Below, one piece after another: positions 1-8,165 of a stretch of 51,707 nt of DNA. Both the position numbers and the translations under genes were made by a program. Where the stretch lies: assembly GCA_031294825.1 (NCBI GenBank), contig JAUMPM010000011.1, positions 1-51,707 of the forward strand. Reading direction: 5' to 3'. This DNA is from Collinsella sp. (GTDB lineage Bacteria; Actinomycetota; Coriobacteriia; Coriobacteriales; Coriobacteriaceae). Positions within the stretch are counted from its first letter, which is position 1. Each line of letters opens with the position of its first letter. The notes beneath the pieces were generated by a model that had not been told where the DNA came from, made no database searches, and worked only from the letters and a program-made list of their open reading frames with translations.

Positions 1-95
1 GGATATAAGGTTTCCTGCTCGGGCAGTCCTGCTCGCACGAAGGCCACATTAAGTGGCCTTCGGCTCGTGCGGAACTCGCGATAAACCTTATATCC
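1..95. repeat. Nested inverted repeat / cruciform at the window edge
   Basis: A perfect 13-bp inverted repeat (GGATATAAGGTTT at 1-13, its complement at 83-95) encloses a second hairpin whose 10-bp arms are at 38-47 and 53-62; the outer bases GCACGA (35-40) can alternatively pair with TCGTGC (65-70). The whole block can fold as a two-tier stem. No T-tract follows, so it is not an obvious terminator. Its function is unknown. Confidence 0.6.
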
Positions 96-660
96 CGCCC
101 CTCCGGCGCCACACGGGAGCTGAGTCAACGTTATCGGACCCGGCATTCAGAAAAGTCAGTGCAGCAAAATGGCGATGCGGATAGCGACATGGGCATGGTT
201 TTCGCCGCATGCACGGGTCCCCCAGGGAGCACCGTGCATTTTTGGGAGTATTCAGCAGAGCAGAACGGCTGCATACGCGCCGGACATACCTTATTGGCCC
301 CAAAGACGCCTTCGACAGGCGATTTGAGTCGGCAGGCAGGCCCCGTCAGGACAAAAAGGCATGCCTCGCGTCGCACCGGAGCCCGAAATGACGTCAATCT
401 CCACAACGTTACCCGACCGCAGCGGCACCGACGGAACCTGCGGTGTTGAATACTCCGATTTTTGCACGGCCCAGGCGGGGGTACATCAGGACCAGAAAGA
501 ACATCCCAGCCTGTTTATGCAATCTGTAATGGAAAGTATGCAAAACACCAAGAAACCGCATTACTGATGTCCAAATTGAGCGCGTGGGGGCAGCGGCGCC
601 CCACCCCACGCTCAAATCAAGCAGAGCAGGGACGGTCATAGCGGGTACCCACCGATATAC
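96..660. other. Region with no recognisable gene
   Basis: About 565 bases without a convincing coding region. Open frames exist on both strands (for example minus 131-406) but none has a ribosome site or a recognisable family. It holds an imperfect inverted pair around the core GGAGTATTCA (234-257 on plus, 444-467 on minus) and a GC-rich hairpin with arms 577-589 and 604-614. It could be a decayed gene, a repeat element or a structured RNA; the sequence alone does not decide. Confidence 0.4.
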
Positions 661-708
661 AAACGCGGCTCGAGCGCCGTCCCAAAATTAACCGCCCGAG
701 CCGCGTTT
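661..708 (-). terminator. Terminator of the amidohydrolase gene
   Basis: A 12-bp perfect stem (AAACGCGGCTCG at 661-672 with 697-708) lies 19 bases beyond the stop codon of the minus-strand amidohydrolase. Its A/T-rich ends let it act in either direction. Confidence 0.65.
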
Positions 709-726
709 ATCGATACGGTACGAGCA

Positions 727-2376
727 TCAGCGCTCGTAGATTAAGTTACCTGCTAGGTAGGTTGCCTGAACCTTGGTAGCCTGGAGCTCTTGGGGGTCGA
801 TGGTGAGCGGGTTTTGATCCAGGACTACCAGGTCGGCGTATTTGCCGGGCTCTAGGCTGCCGAGGTTTTGCTCGTCGCCCGCTGCGTACGCGCTACCAAG
901 CGTGTAGTTGCGCAGGGCCGTTGCCGCGTCGATGCGCTCGCTGGGAAGCCAGCCGCCCTCGGGCCAGTGGCTGCGGGGGTCTTGGCGCGTGATGGCCGTG
1001 TAGAGCACGTTCATGCTGGTAACGGCTGTGATGGGACTATCGGTACCAAAGGCTTGGCGGATGCCGCGCTGCTTATAGGTCGCAAACGGCCACATGATGC
1101 GGCTGCGCTCCAAGCCCAGATCGCGCTCCGGGCCACCCGGGTCGAGCGTGATGTGGCAAGGCTGGCTCGAGGCAATGACGTTGAGCTTGCGCAGACGATC
1201 GATGTCCTGAGGCAGCAAATTCTCCAGATGCTCGAGCGTGTTATGACCGTGCGGGGGCAGACCGTAGAGCTCTGCCGCCTCCTCAAAGATATCGAGCGCA
1301 GCATGGATGGCACCGTCGCCGATAACGTGAATGCGCACGGTGTGGCCACGCTCGGCTGCCGCCAGAACCAACTTGCGCATGCGCTCGACAGGAACCGTCA
1401 GGCGACCCTGGTCACCCGGGAAGCGCGGGTTAGTATAGGGCTCAGTGAGGTATGCGGTATGCTCGCTCGACACACCGTCGAAGAACTGTTTAAAGCCTGG
1501 CGCCGAGAGCAGCGCGTTGTTCGCGTAGCGGGCCTGGAGTTCCTCCAAGCGCGATTGGTCATCCAGCAGCGTGGGAAACAGATGGGCGCGGATGCCCAGC
1601 TTGCCGGCGGCCTGCAGCTTGTCGTAAACATCGTCGCGAATAAAGTCGCAGCCCGGCATGGGCATGAGCGACATATCGCAGATTGAGGTGATGCCTTGCT
1701 CGGCCATACGCTTCATCTGGTCGCCGTAAGCGCTCGCGATGCGGTCCTCGCCCAGCCATTCCAGGCAGCGCGGCAGCAGCTGCATAGCAGCTGCCTCGTG
1801 GGCAATACCCGTAAGCTCACCGTTTGAGTCTTTGTCGTAACTGCCACCCGCCGGAGGCTCGCTGTCACGCGTCACGCCGAGGGCTTCGAGTGCGCGGCTG
1901 TTGAGCCACAGCGTATGCCCATCGCCCGAATACATAACACAGGGGCGACCGGGGAAGGCGGCGTCGAGGGAGGCCTTGGTAGGATGCTTGGGCGGATCCC
2001 AGCGGTAATCGCGCCAGCCCTGGGTCACGACCCAGGCGTCGTCGGGCAGGCCCTGGGAAAACTCGAGCGCATGCTGCACCAGTGCCGCCTCTGACGTGCC
2101 CATATCCATGAGCATGTACGGCGAGGAACCGACCGAGGTATGGAAGAAGTGCAGATGAGCGTCATGGAAACCGGGGCAGACAAACTGCTCGCCGTAATCG
2201 ACCACCGGCGTGGCGGCAGGGGCGGCGGCAACCACGTCATCGGATGCGCCGACCGCGACGATGCGATCGCCCGCAATGGCAATCGCCAGCTCGCGGGCGG
2301 TATCGATGCCGTCTTGGGCGGTAAAAACGTTCTTGGAGCGGATAATCCGATCGATATGCTGCATGGGCATCCCCAT
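727..2376 (-). CDS. Amidohydrolase family 3 (YtcJ-like) metal-dependent hydrolase
   Basis: A 549-aa cytoplasmic enzyme of the metal-dependent amidohydrolase superfamily. The N-terminal beta-sandwich strand leads into the metal-binding HDAHLH at residues 71-76. Further family signatures are RIHVIGDGAI near 330, HNTLEHLENL near 370, FGTDSPI (catalytic Asp region) near 440, and the C-terminal LEPGKYADLVVLDQNP that closes the sandwich domain. YtcJ/NfdA-like members hydrolyse N-substituted amides; the substrate here cannot be told. The open frame runs far upstream (to 3453) as antisense to the M20 gene, so the start was set at the ATG cluster 2376/2370/2364, which precedes the family-like MQHIDRIIRSKNVFT. 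No clear ribosome site decides between these ATGs. Divergent from the M20 peptidase with 156 bp between them. Confidence 0.88.
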   Translation of the reverse strand: MGMPMQHIDRIIRSKNVFTAQDGIDTARELAIAIAGDRIVAVGASDDVVAAAPAATPVVDYGEQFVCPGFHDAHLHFFHTSVGSSPYMLMDMGTSEAALVQHALEFSQGLPDDAWVVTQGWRDYRWDPPKHPTKASLDAAFPGRPCVMYSGDGHTLWLNSRALEALGVTRDSEPPAGGSYDKDSNGELTGIAHEAAAMQLLPRCLEWLGEDRIASAYGDQMKRMAEQGITSICDMSLMPMPGCDFIRDDVYDKLQAAGKLGIRAHLFPTLLDDQSRLEELQARYANNALLSAPGFKQFFDGVSSEHTAYLTEPYTNPRFPGDQGRLTVPVERMRKLVLAAAERGHTVRIHVIGDGAIHAALDIFEEAAELYGLPPHGHNTLEHLENLLPQDIDRLRKLNVIASSQPCHITLDPGGPERDLGLERSRIMWPFATYKQRGIRQAFGTDSPITAVTSMNVLYTAITRQDPRSHWPEGGWLPSERIDAATALRNYTLGSAYAAGDEQNLGSLEPGKYADLVVLDQNPLTIDPQELQATKVQATYLAGNLIYER

Positions 2377-2532
2377 CTCTGGCAGGAAATTCAACACTCC
2401 CGAGTGTACTCCCCCGCCCTTGCAACAAAACCCTAAGCGGCAAACGGCAACTTTACCAGCCCTAGCGGCAGGTGGCATACTGGAGAAAGCCTGTACGATT
2501 TTGCGATCAACCCAGCAAGGAGCAAATCGACC

Positions 2533-3996
2533 ATGACGAAGACCAAGGCACAGCAAATTATGGCGGCAACCGAGGTTCGCGCGGCAGACGACGTCACCGC
2601 GGCCATCCAGGATATCGCCGCCGAGTTTGAACCCTACATCATCAAGCAGCGCCGGCACTTCCATAAGCACCCGGAGTTGAGCCTTGCCGAGGAGCGCACG
2701 ACTTCCGACATCGCCAACCAGCTCGACGCCATGAATATCCCCTACGAGCGTCCGCTCAAGACGGGCCTGGTGGCGACGCTTCGCGGCACCGCGCCGGATG
2801 CCTACCGCGAGGACGGCACGCCGCGCCGCCGCATCCTGCTGCGCGCCGATATCGACGCCCTGCCCGTCACTGAGCAGACCGGCGAGGAGTTCGCCAGCGT
2901 CAATGAGGGCTGCATGCACGCCTGCGGTCACGACTGCCATATCGCCATGATGCTCGGCACGCTGCAGATTCTGCGCCACATGACCGATGACATCCACGGC
3001 GAGATTCGCATCGTATTCCAGCCCAGCGAGGAAAACGGCCAGGGCGCCAAACTCATGATTGGCACGGGTGTGCTCGACGGCGTCGATGGCGCCTACGCCG
3101 CGCACATCTGGAGCGAGGTCGACGCCGGTACCGTAAGCTGCGAGCCCGGCCCACGCATGGCAAACACCGACTGGTTCCGCATCGACGTCCGCGGCACCTC
3201 GTGCCATGGCGCCATGCCCCAGCGCGGCCACGACGCCGTTATGGTTGCGGCAGAGATCGTCAACGCCCTGCAGACCATCGTCTCGCGCGAGATTAGCCCC
3301 TACGAACCCGCCGTCATCACCGTCGGCGAGCTGCACGGCGGCACCGCGCGCAACGTTATCGCCGGCACGGCGTACCTCGCCGGCACGGTGCGCACCTATG
3401 GCGACAAAACGCATGAGGAGATGCCCGAGCTTATGCGCCGCATCGTGGAGCACACCGCAGCAGCGCTAGGCGCCGAGGCCGAACTCACCGACTACACCAT
3501 CGCCAACTACAAGGTCGAAAACGATGCTGCCTCGAGCGAGCGCTGCCGCCAAGCTGTGCTCAAGTGCCTGGGCCCCGCAGGCGAGGGCCATTACCGCGGC
3601 ACGCTTTCGGGCGAGGACTTCTCGGAGTATCTGCGCCGCGTACCGGGCGTGCTCGCCTTTGTTGGCACGCGCAACCCCCAGATCGGCGCCACCTATGCCC
3701 AGCACTCCTGCTTCTATAAGATCGACGAGAGCGTGCTCGCCAAGGGCTCCATGGTAGCCGCTCAGTATGCCATCGACTTTTTGGCCGAGCCCACGCAAGA
3801 AGAGCTCGACGGCCCCACGATCGCCGCGGTTGCCGAGACCAATCCCGACCTGGCAGCCAAGCTGCGCTCTGCCAAGGCAACGGCCGCCGAGGCCCGCGAC
3901 GCCGTGCACGACGCCCGCACCGCCCGCCATGCCGCCATCAAGGGCATTCACGATGCCCGTGCCGCCGCTCGCCACGAGGAGAAGCATGGCGAGTAG
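2533..3996 (+). CDS. M20 family metallopeptidase / amidohydrolase (N-acyl amino acid hydrolase-like)
   Basis: A 487-aa zinc-dependent hydrolase of the M20D group, which removes acyl groups from N-acyl amino acids or cleaves small peptides. RRHFHKHPELS (40-50) is the characteristic opening, HACGHD (129-134) supplies metal ligands, EENGQGA (about 167) the catalytic glutamate, and the middle region carries the dimerisation domain. The start ATG has AAGGAG 9 bases upstream. After the usual family end (about residue 425) there is an extra tail of some 60 residues, rich in Ala, Lys, Arg and His, probably helical, whose role is unknown. Divergently placed next to the amidohydrolase, so both may act on amide substrates. 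Confidence 0.9.
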   Translation: MTKTKAQQIMAATEVRAADDVTAAIQDIAAEFEPYIIKQRRHFHKHPELSLAEERTTSDIANQLDAMNIPYERPLKTGLVATLRGTAPDAYREDGTPRRRILLRADIDALPVTEQTGEEFASVNEGCMHACGHDCHIAMMLGTLQILRHMTDDIHGEIRIVFQPSEENGQGAKLMIGTGVLDGVDGAYAAHIWSEVDAGTVSCEPGPRMANTDWFRIDVRGTSCHGAMPQRGHDAVMVAAEIVNALQTIVSREISPYEPAVITVGELHGGTARNVIAGTAYLAGTVRTYGDKTHEEMPELMRRIVEHTAAALGAEAELTDYTIANYKVENDAASSERCRQAVLKCLGPAGEGHYRGTLSGEDFSEYLRRVPGVLAFVGTRNPQIGATYAQHSCFYKIDESVLAKGSMVAAQYAIDFLAEPTQEELDGPTIAAVAETNPDLAAKLRSAKATAAEARDAVHDARTARHAAIKGIHDARAAARHEEKHGE

Positions 3997-4033
3997 CCGT
4001 CACACCCACCCGTAACAACCTAGCTAGAGCAAA

Positions 4034-4068
4034 GCGGGGGCGAACGTTATCTCAACGTTCGCCCCCGC
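4034..4068. terminator. Bidirectional terminator, 15-bp perfect stem
   Basis: Perfect arms at 4034-4048 and 4054-4068 with loop ATCTC separate the converging M20 peptidase and DUF2752 genes. T-rich or A-rich flanks are short on both sides. Confidence 0.8.
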
Positions 4069-4102
4069 TTATGTGTCGACTGCTTTTCTAGCGCGTCCTC
4101 CG

Positions 4103-4579
4103 TTACGACAGGTAAGAGCGAAGGATGGTGAGCCAGCGTGGGGTTTCGAGGTGGATGATATCGTCGGGGACTCCGGCGGGCGCATGGCCGCCAAAGAGTA
4201 GACCGGCATCTGCCGGATTGATAAGGCGCACGATCCATACGGCGACGACCAGCACGCACAGAACAATAACCGCAATGTCGATACCGCGCTTTAGCTTGCT
4301 CGATGCCACCTCCTCGCGCACGAACGCGAGCACAAACGCAATCGGCACCACCCAAAACAGCGGATGGTAGGCAAAGGCCGCCGCAAAATCGAGGCGCAGT
4401 GCTGCCAGCCAGGCCCTCGTCATGCCACATCCCGGACAGGGAATGCCCGTCATCAGGCGAAACACGCAGCCGATATCGAGCAGGTAGAGTGCGAGCCAGG
4501 CGACAAAGAGCGCGCCGATGCAAGAAAGGGCGCGGCGAATGAGTTCCGCCGCGCCCTTATGTCCCTGGGAGCTGTTCAC
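4103..4579 (-). CDS. DUF2752 membrane protein
   Basis: A small membrane protein of about 158 aa with three or four hydrophobic segments. The DUF2752 hallmark, a Cys-rich loop reading GIPCPGCGMTRA after the first helix, is intact. The biochemical role of the family is unknown. The start is uncertain: the GTG at 4579 falls 13 bases after the stop of the upstream gene and just before the first membrane helix; an ATG at 4639 would overlap that gene by 47 bases and lacks a ribosome site. It lies immediately downstream of the DUF4234 zinc-ribbon gene and is probably co-transcribed with it. Confidence 0.78.
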   Translation of the reverse strand: MNSSQGHKGAAELIRRALSCIGALFVAWLALYLLDIGCVFRLMTGIPCPGCGMTRAWLAALRLDFAAAFAYHPLFWVVPIAFVLAFVREEVASSKLKRGIDIAVIVLCVLVVAVWIVRLINPADAGLLFGGHAPAGVPDDIIHLETPRWLTILRSYLS

Positions 4580-4592
4580 GCCGCTCTTATCG

Positions 4593-5270
4593 TTAGGCAC
4601 GAGCGCCAAGACGGACGCTGTAAGCCGTTGCCATGGCATTGGTATTCTTGATGATGATGTTCATGGCAAAGATGCGGCCAAGGCCGCACAGCAGCGCGCC
4701 GACGATCTGCCACATAAGAACGGTGGTACCGTTCTCCTGGAACATCAGGCCATAGCGAGGAGCATTAGCCTGCAGGCGGTTACCGATCTTGTAGTACCAG
4801 TAGAGTGCGTAGAAGCCGCAGGTCACGAACGACAGCAGGATAAATGCTGCCAGACCCGGCGTGGAATCGCCGTCGTCCTGGCACATGACATTGATGTCGC
4901 GGGCGAGGCAATAGAGGAAGTAATACGAATAGATGCCGCAGGTCACGATGGAAAGCAGGAGCCAGCCGATCACGCCACGGTCGGTTTTAATCGGAGTATA
5001 GCCCATCGGGGCAGGTGCAGGCTGCTGAGCATACTGCTGCTGTCCGGCGTACTGCTGCTGCCCGGCGTATTGCTGCTGAGGCTGAGGCTGAACTGCCTGA
5101 ACCGGAGTGGGCTGAATCTGCGTGGGCTGCGGAGCAGGCTGGGGCTGAGGTGCAGGCTGTGGCGCGGGCTGCGGAGCAGGAGCAGCGGAAGCGGCACCGA
5201 CGGCAGAACCGCAGACAGGGCAGAATTTGGCATCATCCGAAATGGGAGAACCACAAGTGGGACAGAATAT
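4593..5270 (-). CDS. Zinc-ribbon, Pro/Gln-rich, DUF4234 membrane protein with apparent ATA start
   Basis: The DUF4234 membrane domain (MGYTPIKTDRGVIGW onward) is easily seen from the ATG at 5006, but the frame stays open 88 codons further up and encodes a zinc ribbon (FCPTCGSP then FCPVCGSA) and a linker dominated by AP, PQ and QQQYAG repeats. An in-frame TAG lies at about 5291. Between them no ATG, GTG or TTG is available. The codon ATA at 5270-5268 sits 6 bases after an ideal GGAG and gives [M]FCPTCGSP, matching the MFCSQCGAP start of the neighbouring zinc-ribbon protein. Total 225 aa: ribbon 1-22, linker to about 88, then four membrane helices. Such ribbon-linker-membrane proteins are common in these bacteria but have no known function. 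Upstream lies a small hairpin (5288-5304). Confidence 0.75.
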   Translation of the reverse strand: MFCPTCGSPISDDAKFCPVCGSAVGAASAAPAPQPAPQPAPQPQPAPQPTQIQPTPVQAVQPQPQQQYAGQQQYAGQQQYAQQPAPAPMGYTPIKTDRGVIGWLLLSIVTCGIYSYYFLYCLARDINVMCQDDGDSTPGLAAFILLSFVTCGFYALYWYYKIGNRLQANAPRYGLMFQENGTTVLMWQIVGALLCGLGRIFAMNIIIKNTNAMATAYSVRLGARA

Positions 5271-5280
5271 AAGCTTCTCC
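5268..5280 (-). promoter_or_regulatory. Ribosome binding site and ATA start codon
   Basis: On the minus strand AAAAGGAG is followed by the six bases AAGCTT and then ATA TTC TGT CCC. The in-frame stop upstream and the conserved MFC ribbon start pin initiation to this codon unless the base is a sequence error for ATG. Confidence 0.6.
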
Positions 5281-5427
5281 TTTTCCTAAGGCGTTGCACG
5301 CCTTCAAACCTTACACGACTATGTTCTCAACAATAGCCGCGACGTTGTTGCGCAACATTGATCAATTTCCGAGAAATTTTGCTGCAATCGTTTTCCCGGG
5401 CATTTTCTTGCTTTCGCAGTAGAAAAA

Positions 5428-5457
5428 GGCACCCCGGGCTCAGTTGCCCAGGGCGCC
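5428..5457 (-). terminator. Rho-independent terminator after the second zinc-ribbon gene
   Basis: Read on the minus strand, GGCGCCCTGGGC pairs with GCCCGGGGTGCC (two wobbles) around a 6-base loop and is followed by TTTTT at 5427-5423. It lies 9 bases after the stop codon of the upstream zinc-ribbon gene. Confidence 0.85.
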
Positions 5458-5465
5458 TCGACCGA

Positions 5466-6785
5466 CTATTCGGTTTGATTGTTTTCGGCAGCAGGATTAT
5501 CGCCCGGCTCATCCGCCGGCGTGGCAAGGGCATCCCAATCGGGCTCCGCAGGCGTCGCCTCGGGCGTCGGTGCGGGTGCAGGGGCAGGTGCCGGAGCAGG
5601 TGCAGCACCAGTGGCGGCCGTGGGATTGAATCCCGCAGGAGCAGGCTTCTTCTCACCCGGGAGCACAAACGTCAGGACGTCGTCGGTATCCTCGTCGGAC
5701 CACTCGCTGGCATGGCGTGCCGCCCAATAGCCAACGGCGCGATACTTGAGCATCTTGCCAAACACAGTCAGGAACACCGTGACAAAGGCAACAATCATCA
5801 AGAACAGAATGAGCGTGATGCCGCCGCCCGTGATGATTGCCTCGAGACCCGAAGGACGAGAATAGTAGCCGTAGTAGCCATAGCTGCTAATGCCCAGCGC
5901 GGCAACAAAACCAAAGATGGCGGTGAAAATCCAAGTGATGATATTGGAAACAATGCCCGTCAAAAACTCGGGGAGAATCGATGCGCAGAACAACTTGCCC
6001 AGGTTGGCCTTATAGGACTTCCAAACCTTCTCGAGCGAAAACGCGCTCTCCACGCGGCCGGCGACTGCAAAGTGCATCACAGCGGCATCGCCAAACATCT
6101 TAAAGAAGATGCCCAGTACCACCGACACGATCATGGCAAAGACAAGCAGACCCATCGACCCGATGAGTGCACCCTCGAGGCCGCTCGAACCGTAGTAATA
6201 GTACGAGCCAACGGCACCGATCGCAGCGCTCTCAAGCACCGAGAACACCACACCGATCACCGGAATAATGGCTATGAGCCGGAGCACGTTCGTAATGACA
6301 GACGAGAAAATGCCCAATCCAAACGAGGTCGAGCGCAACAGCGGACGCTCCGTGCCGTTATCATCCTTGAGCGACAGGTCACGACCCCACTCGATAGCAA
6401 AGCCGGCACCGCACACGCTTGCCACGTACGCAAGCAAAAAGCCAATGGCCGCTGCGATACCGCCGATAACGGGGATAAACAGCACCAGCACCGAGACAAC
6501 ACAGATCAGCGCCGGCAAAAAGGCGATCTGGCATACGCGAACCAAGGCGCCGGGAACCTTGAGCATGTCGTTGAAGGCCTGAGCCATGCAACCCTTGGGC
6601 GCGTTCATAGCCGGCTGGGGCGCAACGAACGGCTGCGGCTGCGGCTGGGCAAACGGCTGACCCTGCGGCTGAGGTTGAGCTTGCGGAGCGGGGCCGGCGG
6701 CCTTGACCTCGGTATTAGGGGCACCGCACACGCCGCAGAACTTGTCGTTATCGCCCATGGGGGCGCCACACTGCGAACAGAACAT
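5466..6785 (-). CDS. Zinc-ribbon multi-pass membrane protein
   Basis: A 439-aa protein that starts with a double-CxxC zinc ribbon (FCSQCGAP, FCGVCGAP; residues 2-20), followed by a Gln/Pro-rich linker to about 60, then about six hydrophobic segments including Gly/Ala-rich helices typical of DUF4013-like integral membrane proteins, and a C-terminal tail of AP repeats ending in acidic residues. The start was placed at the ATG of 6785, nine bases after GAAGGG; the frame extends to 6878 but that extension is not ribbon-like. Homologous at its N-terminus to the next gene, which suggests paralogous duplication of the ribbon-linker module. Function unknown; a membrane scaffold or sensor is possible. 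Confidence 0.78.
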   Translation of the reverse strand: MFCSQCGAPMGDNDKFCGVCGAPNTEVKAAGPAPQAQPQPQGQPFAQPQPQPFVAPQPAMNAPKGCMAQAFNDMLKVPGALVRVCQIAFLPALICVVSVLVLFIPVIGGIAAAIGFLLAYVASVCGAGFAIEWGRDLSLKDDNGTERPLLRSTSFGLGIFSSVITNVLRLIAIIPVIGVVFSVLESAAIGAVGSYYYYGSSGLEGALIGSMGLLVFAMIVSVVLGIFFKMFGDAAVMHFAVAGRVESAFSLEKVWKSYKANLGKLFCASILPEFLTGIVSNIITWIFTAIFGFVAALGISSYGYYGYYSRPSGLEAIITGGGITLILFLMIVAFVTVFLTVFGKMLKYRAVGYWAARHASEWSDEDTDDVLTFVLPGEKKPAPAGFNPTAATGAAPAPAPAPAPAPTPEATPAEPDWDALATPADEPGDNPAAENNQTE

Positions 6786-6935
6786 CGAAATCATCCCTTC
6801 GTATCTAGAGCGAATCACCTGGATCGCAAACGATGTCTTTGGCATCATTATCGCCCAATATGGGGACAAATACCCCAAGATGACCGATTTGCAACGTGGG
6901 TAGCTTTATTCAATGATTCAAAGTGCGCACCAGGG

Positions 6936-7958
6936 CTAGTTCGTGCCGCGGAAGCCCTTGCCGACGATTTCGGAGCTATCGACGATGGTGATGAAGGCAC
7001 CAGGGTCAATCTCGCGGGTATAGCGGCGCAGTTGCACTGCCTCGCGACGGCTCAGCACGCTCATAATCACCGTGACGCACTTGCCCGAAAAGGCGCCGTA
7101 GCCACGGCTGATCGTTGCCGTGCGGTTGAGATGCTTGACGATAAACTCCTCGACCTTAAGGGGCTCGGAGCAAATGATCGTGCAGACCTTACGAAGGTGA
7201 ATGCTCTCGATAGCCTTGTCGACCACAAGCGTCTTGGCAAACAGACCGAGCACGCAGTACAGGCCGACGCGCGGGCCATACAGGAAAGCCGCGATGGTCA
7301 CGATGCCGATATCGACCAGCAACAGGGCACGGCCGATCTCAAGTGTCGTACGGCGTTTGAGAATCATGGCAAGGATGTCGGTGCCGCCCGTCGAGGCGCC
7401 AATGTCAAAGACAATGGCACTGCCCAGCGCCGGCAAGATGACGGCAAAACACAGGTCGAGCCACATATCGCCCGTCATCGAAACATCCGACGGAATGAAG
7501 AGCTCAAACAGCGAGACGTAGGCCGAAAGCGCAAACGAGGCAAAGACACTCCAAAGGATTGCTTTGCGCTCCAAAAAGATAAAACCCAGGATGACCAGGA
7601 CCGCGTTGATAATCCACATAAAGACGCCGACGGGCAGGGTCGGGAACAGCGTGGAAAGAATGACCGACACGCCCGAGGTGCCACCGAAGGCAAAGTGATT
7701 GGGGGTTTTAAAGGCCACGATGGCAAAGGCCGTGAGGACCAGGCCCAGATTGAGCTCGGCAAAAAAGCGCGGAAAGCCTGGCTCCTGGCTGCGCTTGCGG
7801 CCGGCGCGCTCGCCACGTTCGATATCCTCGCGACCGACAACGCGCTCCATCGGCACCACCGGAGGACGATGCATCTCCTCGGCGGCACGCGACGCCGCCT
7901 CTGCCGCAGCGGCTTCAATCGCCCATGCCTTGCTTTCGGTCTCGTGTTCGTCGGCCAT
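6936..7958 (-). CDS. YitT family membrane protein (YitT + DUF2179)
   Basis: 340 aa. After a charged, Ala/Glu-rich N-terminal extension of about 65 residues come five to six membrane helices of the YitT_membrane domain, with the conserved IGASTGGTDILA at about 200-211, followed by the cytoplasmic DUF2179 domain (ISRGYGAFSGKCVTVIMSVLS) near the C-terminus. The family is often described as a membrane transporter or sensor of unknown substrate. GGGG lies upstream of the ATG. The long charged N-terminal extension is unusual for the family. Confidence 0.9.
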   Translation of the reverse strand: MADEHETESKAWAIEAAAAEAASRAAEEMHRPPVVPMERVVGREDIERGERAGRKRSQEPGFPRFFAELNLGLVLTAFAIVAFKTPNHFAFGGTSGVSVILSTLFPTLPVGVFMWIINAVLVILGFIFLERKAILWSVFASFALSAYVSLFELFIPSDVSMTGDMWLDLCFAVILPALGSAIVFDIGASTGGTDILAMILKRRTTLEIGRALLLVDIGIVTIAAFLYGPRVGLYCVLGLFAKTLVVDKAIESIHLRKVCTIICSEPLKVEEFIVKHLNRTATISRGYGAFSGKCVTVIMSVLSRREAVQLRRYTREIDPGAFITIVDSSEIVGKGFRGTN

Positions 7959-8074
7959 TACGGCAACCCCTCGTTAACAATTTGGAAACAATGCGCCCAT
8001 TAGGGTAACGCGGAACGCGAAGATTGCAACCCTTAGTTAGACAAGCGGTATGCCTGCATCGGGGGCATACAAAT

Positions 8075-8112
8075 AACGGCCGGCCGCACATACATCCGTG
8101 CGACCGGCCGTT
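8075..8112 (-). terminator. Terminator downstream of the Asp23 operon
   Basis: Arms at 8075-8089 and 8098-8112 (AACGGCCGGCCGCAC with one mismatch) form a 15-bp stem with an 8-base loop; on the minus strand it is followed by TTATTTGT. It ends transcription of the amaP-DUF2273-asp23 operon. Confidence 0.75.
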
Positions 8113-8123
8113 TGACGTTTTCG

Positions 8124-8165
8124 CAGATAAAACCTGCCAAAATAAACATCCCTTTTTGGTAGGTT
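8124..8165 (+). repeat. Dispersed palindrome family A, copy 1 (variant)
   Basis: CAGATAAAACCTGCCAAAAT then CCCTTTTTGGTAGGTT: the same element as at 36203, 46179 and 47386 and inverted at 12992, here with a shortened core (AAACATCCC instead of AAACCTGTCCC). Its right edge touches the stop codon of the Asp23 gene. Confidence 0.85.

Noticed and set aside
131..406. Minus-strand 91-codon ORF in the left gene-free region
   Set aside because: Cys- and Pro-rich, no ribosome site, no family recognised. Kept only as part of the unexplained region.
2377..3453. Upstream extension of the amidohydrolase frame (to 3453)
   Set aside because: This part is antisense to the M20 peptidase and unlike amidohydrolase N-termini; the true start is in the ATG cluster at 2376-2364.
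5358..8003. 881-codon plus-strand open frame
   Set aside because: It runs antisense across the zinc-ribbon and YitT genes, is Arg/His/Asp-rich without domains, and is a composition effect.
8048..8070. GTATGCC...GGCATAC short inverted repeat as an operator of the YitT gene
   Set aside because: Only 7-bp arms, about 90 bases from the YitT start with no promoter elements around it; too weak to call.
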